A stretch of DNA of 23,784 nt, taken from Candidatus Poseidoniaceae archaeon (lineage in GTDB: Archaea; Thermoplasmatota; Poseidoniia; Poseidoniales; Poseidoniaceae). The stretch lies in contig JAPKCL010000017.1 of assembly GCA_028822955.1 (NCBI GenBank), forward strand, positions 1 through 23,784, in the 5' to 3' direction. How positions within the stretch are numbered: position 1 is the first letter of the stretch; each line of letters starts with the position of its first letter. The notes beneath the pieces were generated by a model that made no database searches, was not told the origin of the DNA, and worked only from the letters and a program-made list of their open reading frames with translations. Below, piece after piece: positions 16,860 through 23,784 of this stretch. The position numbers and the translations under genes were made by a program.

Positions 16860-16898
16860 AACGACAAGGCTCAAATCATTCTGTTGAGAGCCCGAACT

Positions 16899-17984
16899 AT
16901 GCGCCGAAGGCCTACTGTCGTACTCGGCGCATCAGGCTTGGTCGGCCAACGTATGCAACAACGACTCTGCAATCACCCTTGGTTCGAATTGAAGGCGGTT
17001 GGAGGCCGACACGAAAATGCTGGGAAGTTACTTGAACAAATTCCATGGAAACTGGAACAAGTTCGTCCAACTTTACCTTCGGTACCAATCTTTGACCTCT
17101 CAAGTGATTCTTTTATCGAAAACATGCTTGAACTCGACATCGAAGTTGCCTTTTCTTGCCTTCCAAGTGATGTTGCTGAACGTATTGAAAGTAAATTAGC
17201 ACAAGCAGGAATCGCCGTATTTTCCAATGCGGGTTTCAACCGCGGAAAAGAAGGGATTCCACTGGTGATTCCTGAAATCAATGCGGAACATTGTTCTGCT
17301 TTTTCAACCTCGGAAGGACCGATTATGTGTGGCACCAATTGTACCTTGATTCCAATGGCAGTCCCCCTTGCAGCACTTCGAACGTTCGAAATACAAACGG
17401 TTCGCATGCGTAGCGAACAAGCGCTTTCAGGTGCAGGTTGGCAACTATTATTCGATGATGATGCAAACAAGAGGATTCTCGATTCTGAAATTCCTGGAGA
17501 AGCTGAAAAAGTGGCTGAAGAATTGCTTCATGTTTTTGGAACTCAAGATGGAACGTCGGTCGTTCCAGCTAAAATTGAACTTGACATTAAATGTCAACGA
17601 GTGGCCCGCAGAGATGGACACCAAGTGTTCGTTGAAACTACATTTACTCATCCAATATCACTTGAATCAGTGCTTCAAGCCTTTACCTTGCACCAATTCC
17701 CAAAGTCGGTGATGCGATGCCCCAGCGCCCCTGCACATCCTTTACACATCGTTGAACACGTTGATGTTGAACACCACCTTTGGAGCAATGGCACTACCTT
17801 TGCAGACCAACCAAGGCCGAGTGAAGATTTACGAACAGGTATGTCCATCACCGTTGGCGATTTGAAAATCATTGACAAATACACTCTTTCTTTTTCTGCA
17901 TATTCGCATAATACCATTCGCGGTGCGGCAGGTGGTACAATGCTGTTGGCTGAACAAGCCGTTGTTGAAGGACACATCCCTTGA
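16899..17984 (+). CDS. asd: Aspartate-semialdehyde dehydrogenase
   Basis: This cytoplasmic NADPH-dependent enzyme reduces aspartyl phosphate to aspartate semialdehyde, on the way to threonine, methionine and lysine. The 361-residue protein has the nucleotide loop GASGLVGQ (10-17) and the catalytic Cys in GTNCTLIPM (Cys148). The acid/base His lies in RRDGH (His241), in the position of the archaeal/fungal-type enzyme. SNAGFNR and the C-terminal NTIRGAAGGTMLLAEQ are also typical. An upstream in-frame TTG (16884) would add five residues; ATG 16899 puts the Rossmann strand where it belongs. The gap from the GT2 gene is 39 bases, so it could be in one transcript. No other threonine or lysine pathway gene is nearby. 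Confidence 0.94.
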   Translation: MRRRPTVVLGASGLVGQRMQQRLCNHPWFELKAVGGRHENAGKLLEQIPWKLEQVRPTLPSVPIFDLSSDSFIENMLELDIEVAFSCLPSDVAERIESKLAQAGIAVFSNAGFNRGKEGIPLVIPEINAEHCSAFSTSEGPIMCGTNCTLIPMAVPLAALRTFEIQTVRMRSEQALSGAGWQLLFDDDANKRILDSEIPGEAEKVAEELLHVFGTQDGTSVVPAKIELDIKCQRVARRDGHQVFVETTFTHPISLESVLQAFTLHQFPKSVMRCPSAPAHPLHIVEHVDVEHHLWSNGTTFADQPRPSEDLRTGMSITVGDLKIIDKYTLSFSAYSHNTIRGAAGGTMLLAEQAVVEGHIP

Positions 17985-18010
17985 GCATCACGAAACAACA
18001 GTAGGCATAA

Positions 18011-19141
18011 ATGCGGCGACGACACCCTCGGTTTGGTGCGGACATGGGTATAACTGCAATGATTCCGGACATGACCATTGGACAACTTACCAGTGAGGCT
18101 GAGTCTCGGTGGGGCGAAATCTGGGATGAAAACTCTGCTCGAATGCTCGTATTATTGATCTGCCCCCGTAAGGAAAGAAAACTTTTGGAATTACATGGCG
18201 ATATGGTCGAACATGGCCAACCAGTCCTCACCGTATTCCACCGTCCACGTCGAGAAGCACCCTTGCTTGAAGAGCAAGAATTCAACCCAAAAGATGCTTC
18301 CTTTCAATTTGTGAATTTAGCAAGTCCGGATTTAGGACCGTGGATGCAACATCTCATTTCAAATGAAAAGTGGATGCGAAGTTCGATAGAAATTGTATCG
18401 GTTCCCTTCACCATGGATATGCCGTCTCAAAGGGCGTTTGAAACGGAACGCATTCTTTGTTTCCGTCATCCATCCTTGCCTCCACTTGAACGCTATTATC
18501 TTCCGTTCCCGCCTTCATCAGTCCCTGGGAAATGTTTCGTCAGCCTACCTCGCCGCCAAGCGGCAGAATTTGCTCGTCAGCAAGCAGAGGTTTTGGGCGT
18601 TGGGCGTCTTGAAAAGAAGGTGAAAATAACTGAAGTATCGCCAAGTGAAATGCCTATTGCTGTACCGAAAGTGGCTGAGAAAGGAAATCAAAATATGGAT
18701 GACCTGATGAATGATTTCTCTTCCAACCTTCTTGACAGCATGACCGAGGAGGTACAAACTGAGGAGCCTGAGCTTGCGTCATTACCGCTACCACCTGCCG
18801 AATCGAAACCAGAAAAAGCGAACTCAGAACATGTATTTATCCCCCTACCGCCCGGTGCTGCAACTGCTGAACAAGAACAAAAACTACCCCCTGCAGAACT
18901 TCCTGAAACCCCAGCAGAACCCTCTAGCAATAATGTACCAATACCTGAGCAAGAGCCGGAGCCAGAACCCGAAATGTCGAACATTGAGCGTGAGTTCCGT
19001 GAATTGGTCACCGGCCTCTTAGCCGCTGGAGTCGCACCAACGGATATGATGGATGACCCTCGCTGGGAAGATCTCAACGAAAGGGCATCTGCTGAAGGAT
19101 TTGAAACGTGGCCAGTGTTCCTACAATTGGCCGCCATGTAA
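18011..19141 (+). CDS. Unrecognised acidic protein with proline-rich linker
   Basis: I do not recognise this 376-residue protein. Residues 1-200 look like a folded alpha/beta domain (for example RMLVLLICPRKERKLLELHG, and FVSLPRRQAAEFARQQAEVL at about 176-195). From about 205 to 320 the sequence is low-complexity, acidic and proline-rich, with repeated LPLPP, IPLPP and LPPAELPE units ending in EQEPEPEPE. The last 55 residues form a compact helical mini-domain (NIEREFRELVTGLLAAG, then DPRWEDLNERA). No signal peptide or membrane helix is seen, so it is cytoplasmic. A later start at ATG 18044 is possible. It lies 26 bases after asd and 49 bases before the zinc-ribbon gene, in a run of RNA-related genes. 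The tail design recalls the LPxLP-rich tail of the subtilase in this window. Confidence 0.8.
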   Translation: MRRRHPRFGADMGITAMIPDMTIGQLTSEAESRWGEIWDENSARMLVLLICPRKERKLLELHGDMVEHGQPVLTVFHRPRREAPLLEEQEFNPKDASFQFVNLASPDLGPWMQHLISNEKWMRSSIEIVSVPFTMDMPSQRAFETERILCFRHPSLPPLERYYLPFPPSSVPGKCFVSLPRRQAAEFARQQAEVLGVGRLEKKVKITEVSPSEMPIAVPKVAEKGNQNMDDLMNDFSSNLLDSMTEEVQTEEPELASLPLPPAESKPEKANSEHVFIPLPPGAATAEQEQKLPPAELPETPAEPSSNNVPIPEQEPEPEPEMSNIEREFRELVTGLLAAGVAPTDMMDDPRWEDLNERASAEGFETWPVFLQLAAM

Positions 19142-19178
19142 TGAGAAGGTTCAAGTTGATTCGACTGAAGGATAGATT

Positions 19179-19183
19179 GGAGG
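19179..19183 (+). promoter_or_regulatory. Ribosome binding site of the zinc-ribbon miniprotein
   Basis: GGAGG stands 7 bases before ATG 19191, which supports this short gene as real. Confidence 0.6.
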
Positions 19184-19190
19184 CAAGCAC

Positions 19191-19415
19191 ATGGGGTTCT
19201 GTATCAGTTGCGGTCAACAACACCAAGATGACATTCGTTTCTGCAGATTTTGCGGCAATCAACAGCCTGGTGAACAGTTACTTGCTCGACTTCGACAAGA
19301 AGCCGAACAAATTCATTACATGCGCCTTCAGGCACAAGCTCTTGCTCAGCAACAACAGCAACAGCAACAGCAGCAATATTCACAAAATCAATACAACCAA
19401 CAGCCACGCTGGTGA
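19191..19415 (+). CDS. Zinc-ribbon miniprotein with poly-glutamine tail
   Basis: This 74-residue protein has one zinc ribbon (CISC at 4-7, CRFC at 18-21), a charged helix (EQLLARLRQEAEQIHYMRLQ), and ten consecutive glutamines (53-62) followed by YSQNQYNQQPRW. It has a good ribosome binding site, and its stop overlaps the next start in TGATG, so it is probably co-translated with the methyltransferase. Zinc ribbons of this kind bind nucleic acid or proteins. Poly-Q runs are rare in archaea and may mediate weak self-association. No family name can be given. In another frame the repeat gives an Asn/Ser-rich reading, which is a shadow. Confidence 0.75.
   Translation: MGFCISCGQQHQDDIRFCRFCGNQQPGEQLLARLRQEAEQIHYMRLQAQALAQQQQQQQQQQYSQNQYNQQPRW
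19347..19376 (+). repeat. CAA/CAG trinucleotide tract coding ten glutamines
   Basis: The ten codons are five CAA and five CAG, mixed rather than pure. The mixture suggests selection for the amino acid rather than fresh slippage. Confidence 0.8.
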
Positions 19416-20074
19416 TGGTAATGAGACCAAAGCATTTGGCTATTGAGTTGTCGAAGTTACAACCTCACCCGTGTACTTCCGTCGAACTCGAACAATACGC
19501 AACTGAAGGCGATTTGGCAGCATATTGGGTTCTTGGAATAGACCAAGTCGATGACTTGGAAGGAAAGAGAGTTCTTGACCTCGGTGCAGGAAATGGAATC
19601 CTTGGGCTCGGATGTTTACTTATCGGAGCACACCACGTCACCTTGGTTGAATCAGACCCTCTGGTTGTTGAAAAAGCAAAAGCCAATGCAGAACGTCTTT
19701 CACTACGTTGTGAAGGGACCGTTGATGTGATTCAAGAACATATTTCGCTTCAAAGTAAACAACCGGAAATCGTTCCGGATATTGTGTTGATGAACCCACC
19801 ATGGGGTGTACAAACGGCCAAAGCAGATCGCCCACTTTTGGAATATGCATTTTCTCTTGGTGCACCTGTTGTTCATGTCCTTCACAGCGCAAAATCAAAA
19901 CATGTACAAGCACTTGGACGGGATTATGGTTATGAATCTGAAGCCATGCTCGAAACTGAATTTCGCCTTCCACCGACCTATCTCCATCACAGCAAGAAAA
20001 AAGCGACGACAACCGTACGATGTTGGCGCTTCCACCGGCCAGGCGATGCAAAGTTACTCGAAGATGAGGATTGA
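19415..20074 (+). CDS. METTL5-like N6-adenine RNA methyltransferase
   Basis: This is a 219-residue class I SAM-dependent methyltransferase. LEQYATEGDLAAY (25-37) is the family start motif of archaeal METTL5-like (COG2263) enzymes. Motif I is DLGAGNGILG (55-64), VESDP (78-82) follows, and the catalytic NPPW is at 127-130. The NPP(F/Y/W) motif marks amino-group methylation of adenine. Human METTL5 makes m6A in 18S rRNA, so small-subunit rRNA is the likely target, but this is inference. The family usually has NPPF; Trp here is an allowed variant. The start ATG overlaps the zinc-ribbon stop (TGATG). GTG 19412 and ATG 19421 are in frame too. The next gene encodes exosome subunit Csl4; from memory, this pairing occurs in other archaea. 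Confidence 0.87.
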   Translation: MVMRPKHLAIELSKLQPHPCTSVELEQYATEGDLAAYWVLGIDQVDDLEGKRVLDLGAGNGILGLGCLLIGAHHVTLVESDPLVVEKAKANAERLSLRCEGTVDVIQEHISLQSKQPEIVPDIVLMNPPWGVQTAKADRPLLEYAFSLGAPVVHVLHSAKSKHVQALGRDYGYESEAMLETEFRLPPTYLHHSKKKATTTVRCWRFHRPGDAKLLEDED

Positions 20075-20176
20075 AGACTCAAAATTCTCTATATGAGGGG
20101 TTGAAAAGGGGTAAGCACACCGGTTCAAACAAGCGACACAGCGTGCGACCTACCTCAGGCCACGTTTGCTACAGGA

Positions 20177-21607
20177 ATGAAAATTATGACGCCGAGCCTC
20201 GTCACCCCCGGAACACATGTATCGACCTCATCAGAATGCGAGGCTGGAGTAGGAACCATCGAAATCGATGGCAATATTTTAGCAACCACAACTGGAATGT
20301 TTTCAATCGAGGAAGGAATGGCCATCGTATCTGCAGGTAAAGAAATCGTCATACCAGAAATTGGCGATACGGTTCTGTGTGAAATTGTCAAACTCAATGA
20401 AAAGAACGGTGAAGCACAAGTCATTTGTGTAGAAGGAAAACCGGGCAGTGTTCTTCCCGAACACCTCTATGGACAATTCCACGTTACTGGAATTGTCGAC
20501 CGGTTCATGCACCAAACTGCTGATGCACTCCGACGACGAGATGTATGCCGTGCAGAAGTCAAAGAGAACAGTCCTGTACTTCGAATCAGTTTCCGAGACC
20601 GTGACGATTGTGGCGTTCTTCATGCTATTTGCCCTCCATGTGGCGATATCCTTGTTGCAGACCTCGACGGCGATTGGAATGTCCGTTGTCCGACCTGTAA
20701 TCACCAATCCTACCGAGCCCTTGCCGACAACTACGGCGCTGGCTGGGCTGAACTTGAACAAGGTGCCAGTGTTCTCAACAACTCAGGTAAGCGTTGGGGA
20801 GCAACTGCAGAAGCAATGTTTGCCAAAGGCCCATCAGGCCGAGCCACATTCATCGCTGCTGATGTTCGAGAAGACGGTCGTGAACGAACCTATTTCCGAT
20901 TTGAAGGAGAAGCCGGTGGCCAAGGTCGTCGTCCAAGAAACGCACCAGGTTGCCGTTTGTTCATCGGTGGTCTTCCACGTGAGGTTGGAACCGAAGAACT
21001 TCGTGCATTGTTTGCCGAACACGGTGACATGACCGACTGTATTGTCCTCACCGATGATAACGGAGTCAACCGTGGCTTTGGATTTGTCACATATTCCGAT
21101 AAATCACACGCTGATGCTGCTGCTGCAAAACTCAATGGCCACAAAATCAACGGTCGCAAAATTGGCGTACGAGATGCTGACAGTGACGATAAGAAAGGAA
21201 AGAGAGAGAAGAGAAAGGATCCTGAAGGACTCAAACTCTATATCGGGAATCTACCCTTCAAGGCGACTGAAGAAAACATCAAGGCCATGTTTAACGGAAT
21301 TGCAACAGTGAACGACCTCGTAATCGCAACCAGCGGTGATGGAAAACCAAAGGGCTTCGCATTTGCATTCGTGAAGGAAACTGACAAAGGCGATGAAATC
21401 GTCTCGAAACTCAACGGCTCAGAATTACTTGGACGCCGAATCAAAGTCGATGTATCACAAGGTGGTAAGAAAGGCGGAGACAGTGGTGCAAAGCGTGAAG
21501 GAGCCGACAAATCTGATGGTAAAACCTCACGTGAACTTCAAGCCCTCCGTGAAGAGGAAGAAGATTCAAAGAAGCGCTCTCGACGCCGTCCTGAGAAGAA
21601 GGATTGA
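20177..21607 (+). CDS. csl4: Exosome RNA-binding subunit Csl4 fused to two RRM domains
   Basis: Residues 1-190 are a Csl4 exosome cap subunit. An N-terminal beta-domain starts LVTPGTHVSTSSECEAGVGT; an S1 domain (about 60-140) contains IGDTVLCEIVKLNEKNGEAQ; the zinc ribbon has CPPC (152-155) and CPTC (171-174). Csl4 with Rrp4 caps the Rrp41/Rrp42 ring and guides RNA into it. Archaeal Csl4 normally ends there, at under 200 residues. This 476-residue protein continues with an unassigned segment (190-255) and two RNA-recognition motifs. RRM1 has RNP2 LFIGGLP (261-267) and RNP1 RGFGFVTY (299-306); RRM2 has RNP2 LYIGNLP (354-360) and RNP1 KGFAFAFV (392-399). A basic linker joins them, and a Lys/Arg/Glu-rich tail ends the protein. 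The open frame is continuous through all domains with no stop or frameshift. Start ATG 20186 is also possible. Confidence 0.93.
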   Translation: MKIMTPSLVTPGTHVSTSSECEAGVGTIEIDGNILATTTGMFSIEEGMAIVSAGKEIVIPEIGDTVLCEIVKLNEKNGEAQVICVEGKPGSVLPEHLYGQFHVTGIVDRFMHQTADALRRRDVCRAEVKENSPVLRISFRDRDDCGVLHAICPPCGDILVADLDGDWNVRCPTCNHQSYRALADNYGAGWAELEQGASVLNNSGKRWGATAEAMFAKGPSGRATFIAADVREDGRERTYFRFEGEAGGQGRRPRNAPGCRLFIGGLPREVGTEELRALFAEHGDMTDCIVLTDDNGVNRGFGFVTYSDKSHADAAAAKLNGHKINGRKIGVRDADSDDKKGKREKRKDPEGLKLYIGNLPFKATEENIKAMFNGIATVNDLVIATSGDGKPKGFAFAFVKETDKGDEIVSKLNGSELLGRRIKVDVSQGGKKGGDSGAKREGADKSDGKTSRELQALREEEEDSKKRSRRRPEKKD

Positions 21608-21633
21608 AGGCAACCAACTCGAGGTTAGCCATC

Positions 21634-23412
21634 ATGGTCGAACAGACTTCACCCAAATGGCTGATTCTTGACGGCTATGAAGATGAACCTGCAGCATTTG
21701 GTGTTCCACCGTATGTTGGATTCCATATTCGCTATCTTTGTGGTGTTTTAGAACAGGCGAACATCGATTACGACTACTTCACTATTGACCAATGGCGAGA
21801 TTTGGCAAGAGCCAATGGTGAGGATTGGGCTCGAAACAAACTTTCCAACATCGAAGGATTTGCATGCATCGCAGGTGCAGTTGTTCCCGGTAGATATCTA
21901 CGCGGTACGCCACTTTCTCTCAAAGAAACTCGCAGCATTATCCGTGAACTCCCCTCTCATGTTCCTGCATTATTTGGCGGATGGGCAATACGTGGTTGGA
22001 GACAACAAGGTTGGACTCCGCTACGCAAGAATTTATTTTTAGCAGTTCAAGATACCGATGCGACTCTATACACATACCTACAATCTGGGGAATGGAAACA
22101 TACTCGGCGTACTGCTGAACAATGGACACAATGGGCTCAGGCTGGTGCACGCAGTAAATCGGTAACTGACCATCCTGACCTTGGAACTGAAGAAAAGAGA
22201 GGACCGCTCACCTATGAAGTCGAAGTCTACCAAGGATGTGTTCGTTACAAACGAGGCTGTAAGTTTTGCATTGAACCGAAAAAGGGAGTCCCAATTTGGC
22301 GAACTCCTGAGGACATCATCGAAGAAGTTCGACTCGCACACGATGCTGGCGTGCAACACGTTCGGCTTGGAGGTATGACCGACACCTACACCTACATGGC
22401 AGAAGGTGTACAAGAACTTGAATACCCAGTGCCAAATCCCGAACCAATCGCTCAGCTGTTGCACGGTTTGCGACAGGATGAGCGACTTGGTATTCTCCAT
22501 ACAGATAATGGCAATCCGTCGATCATCGCTCAGAATCTCGAAGAATCTGAAGAAATCACCAAAACGCTGGTGGAAACTTTGTCCGATGGTGCAGTTCTTT
22601 CCTTTGGCCTTGAATCGGCTGACCCAAGCGTACACGAAGCAAACTGGCTCAATTGCGACCCTGCACAATTGAAATCTGCAATCCGTCTCATCAACAAATA
22701 TGGTCGGGAACGAGGAGAGCGGGGATTACCTAAGCTTTTGCCGGGTCTGAATTTCATTGCAGGATTGAACGGAGAATCCGCTGCAACCTACCAAATGAAC
22801 CTCGATTTACTGCATGAAATCCGTCGTGAAGGACTCCTCCTACGCCGAATAAACATCCGGCAAGTCGAGGGAGAGGGTTTCCAAGAAATCCCTCAAAAGG
22901 AATTCAACATGTTCAAAACAAATGTTCGCGATACAATCGACGGCCCACTTCTCGAAGAATTATTCCCTATGGGTGAAGTGTTATCCGATGTGCATTGGGA
23001 GACGCATGATGGTCGGACACGACTCGCAATTCATCAGACAGAAGCGCATACTGCGGAGTCGTGCAGAGGAAAAGCCGGCATTACATTTGGTCGTCAAATC
23101 GGCGCATATCCAATCCTCATCGGTGTTGAATACCACATTCCACTTGAATCCCAGTCTAATGTTGTCGTTACAGGGCATGGGGCACGTTCGATCACAGGTG
23201 TGGAAATCAACCTCGATCATGAGCGAATGACCCAAAAACAACTCGAGGCTATCCCTGGAATCGGCGAAAAGACTGCATGGAAGCTCATTACACAGCGGGC
23301 AAAGCAAAAGCGAAAGGTTCGAGACGAACCAGCCTTTGAAAATGTTGAAGCCTGGTTTAATGCGGCGTCAGTCGATTGGAATGATGAACACTCTGTATAT
23401 TTCAAGTCTTAA
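21634..23412 (+). CDS. Radical SAM protein with C-terminal helix-hairpin-helix, COG1031-like
   Basis: This 592-residue protein starts WLILDGYEDEPAAFGVPPYVG, matching my recall of the N-terminal motif of the archaeal COG1031 family. The cluster cysteines are in YQGCVRYKRGCKFCIEP: Cys202, Cys209 and Cys212, a C-x6-C-x2-C pattern longer than the textbook C-x3-C-x2-C. LGGMTD and FGLESADPSVHEANWL fit the radical SAM barrel. Near the end, QLEAIPGIGEKTAWKLI is a helix-hairpin-helix, a non-specific nucleic-acid-binding motif, so an RNA or DNA substrate is plausible. The reaction is unknown. The longest reading begins at TTG 21604, overlapping the csl4 stop as TTGA; I prefer ATG 21634, which has GAGG upstream and puts the conserved DGY motif near the N-terminus. 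It is probably in one transcript with csl4. Confidence 0.87.
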   Translation: MVEQTSPKWLILDGYEDEPAAFGVPPYVGFHIRYLCGVLEQANIDYDYFTIDQWRDLARANGEDWARNKLSNIEGFACIAGAVVPGRYLRGTPLSLKETRSIIRELPSHVPALFGGWAIRGWRQQGWTPLRKNLFLAVQDTDATLYTYLQSGEWKHTRRTAEQWTQWAQAGARSKSVTDHPDLGTEEKRGPLTYEVEVYQGCVRYKRGCKFCIEPKKGVPIWRTPEDIIEEVRLAHDAGVQHVRLGGMTDTYTYMAEGVQELEYPVPNPEPIAQLLHGLRQDERLGILHTDNGNPSIIAQNLEESEEITKTLVETLSDGAVLSFGLESADPSVHEANWLNCDPAQLKSAIRLINKYGRERGERGLPKLLPGLNFIAGLNGESAATYQMNLDLLHEIRREGLLLRRINIRQVEGEGFQEIPQKEFNMFKTNVRDTIDGPLLEELFPMGEVLSDVHWETHDGRTRLAIHQTEAHTAESCRGKAGITFGRQIGAYPILIGVEYHIPLESQSNVVVTGHGARSITGVEINLDHERMTQKQLEAIPGIGEKTAWKLITQRAKQKRKVRDEPAFENVEAWFNAASVDWNDEHSVYFKS

Positions 23413-23533
23413 TTCCGATTTATGAAGGATGAGTTAAAAATTATTCATTTCGCATTTAATTCCAAATTTCACTTACCTGAACCCACGAAATGTACTAAAT
23501 TGGCTCTTGAGTTGAGACTTTAAGTTATGACTC
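23413..23533. other. AT-rich gap between the radical SAM gene and the last gene
   Basis: This 121-base non-coding stretch is AT-rich (for example GAGTTAAAAATTATTCATTT). TTAATTCC occurs twice, at 23409 and 23456, followed by GATTT and AAATTT. It must hold the end of one transcript and the promoter of the next, but I see no clear TATA box at the usual distance and no hairpin with a T-run. Confidence 0.4.
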
Positions 23534-23784
23534 ATGGCAGAACACATGCGAGTTAAACAATCTTCCTCAATAGCCCTGTTTTTGATGTTCCTCCTTCTTG
23601 GACAAGCCATGGGTGCCCAGTTGAATCAAAATCAATCGAACAATGATGATTCATCATTGGAGCCTTCTCCAATTGTGATGGCTTCAAACACGACCGATTC
23701 AGACGGTGATGGGGTTTACGACGTTGATGATTCCTGCCCCAATGGAGAGACAGGATGGACATCTTCGGTTTCGAACGATTATGA
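23534..23784 (+). CDS. Secreted protein with thrombospondin type-3 repeat (3' end outside window)
   Basis: The frame opens at ATG 23534 (MAEHMRVKQ) or ATG 23546 and is still open at the window end, with at least 83 codons. A signal peptide is clear: Arg/Lys, then a hydrophobic core IALFLMFLLLGQAMGA, with probable cleavage before QLNQNQSNN. A polar Asn/Ser linker follows, then DSDGDGVYDVDDSCPNGETG, a calcium-binding thrombospondin type-3 repeat, with GWTSSVSNDYD as the likely start of the next unit. Proteins built from many such repeats are common on the surface of marine Poseidoniales-like archaea. The total size and any catalytic domain lie beyond the window. Confidence 0.85.
   Translation, partial: MAEHMRVKQSSSIALFLMFLLLGQAMGAQLNQNQSNNDDSSLEPSPIVMASNTTDSDGDGVYDVDDSCPNGETGWTSSVSNDY

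Noticed and set aside
16868..16893. Imperfect GGCTCAA/TTGAGAGCC hairpin before asd
   Set aside because: The stem has a bulge and overlaps a possible TTG start; it is likely chance.
19108..19446. Asn/Ser-rich frame over the poly-Q tract
   Set aside because: It arises from reading the CAA/CAG repeat in another frame; the zinc-ribbon frame has the ribosome binding site and Cys motifs.
20075..20176. Possible small RNA or tRNA remnant in the gap before csl4 (GGTTCAAA is T-arm-like)
   Set aside because: No acceptor stem or other arms can be drawn, and no C/D box pair is seen; the TATA-like CTATATG near 20090 is too weak to call.
20448..21032. 194-codon plus-strand frame inside csl4
   Set aside because: It overlaps the well-supported Csl4-RRM frame and shows no domain.

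Overview
The window looks like a piece of an uncultured marine archaeon, most likely a Marine Group II euryarchaeote (Candidatus Poseidoniales, Thermoplasmatota) or a close relative. This is inference from gene content, not a placement from a marker tree. Archaeal information-processing genes are present (NMD3, exosome subunit Csl4, a METTL5-like methyltransferase, a COG1031-type radical SAM protein), as is an archaeal bifunctional PGI/PMI. They sit beside very large secreted or membrane-anchored proteins with CARDB-like and thrombospondin type-3 repeats and a cytochrome c maturation set. Genes are tightly packed. Several starts have GGAGG-like ribosome binding sites and some are TTG or GTG. 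I see no rRNA, tRNA, CRISPR array or insertion sequence.

Layout. Positions 1-607 hold a long inverted duplication of the C-terminal part of a KaiC-like ATPase. The two arms differ almost only at synonymous sites, so a chimeric join of two strain variants, or a rearrangement, is likely. From 651 to 8585 three genes lie on the minus strand: glmS, a 1648-residue membrane-anchored subtilisin-like protease with a cytoplasmic zinc-ribbon tail, and a rhomboid protease. From 8651 the plus strand carries a CcmA-CcmB-like fusion, CcmC, CcmD, NMD3 and a PGI/PMI-type sugar-phosphate isomerase. A lone minus-strand M23 (LytM-like) protein lies at 13059-13703 and is divergent from the next plus-strand run. 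That run is a GT-C type membrane glycosyltransferase, a polyprenyl-phosphate sugar synthase-like GT2, aspartate-semialdehyde dehydrogenase, an unrecognised acidic proline-rich protein, a zinc-ribbon/poly-Q miniprotein, a METTL5-like methyltransferase, a Csl4 exosome subunit fused to two RRM domains, and a COG1031-like radical SAM protein. The window ends inside a secreted protein with a thrombospondin type-3 repeat.

How the genes fit together. glmS and PGI/PMI feed amino-sugar and hexose-phosphate pools, and the GT-C/GT2 pair probably uses activated sugars for surface glycosylation. The ccm genes point to c-type cytochrome assembly at the membrane. The 19.2-23.4 kb stretch is an RNA-centred cluster. 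Its most unusual member is the Csl4-RRM-RRM fusion, which would give the archaeal exosome cap eukaryote-style RNA-recognition modules. That fusion is the strongest candidate here for something little described.
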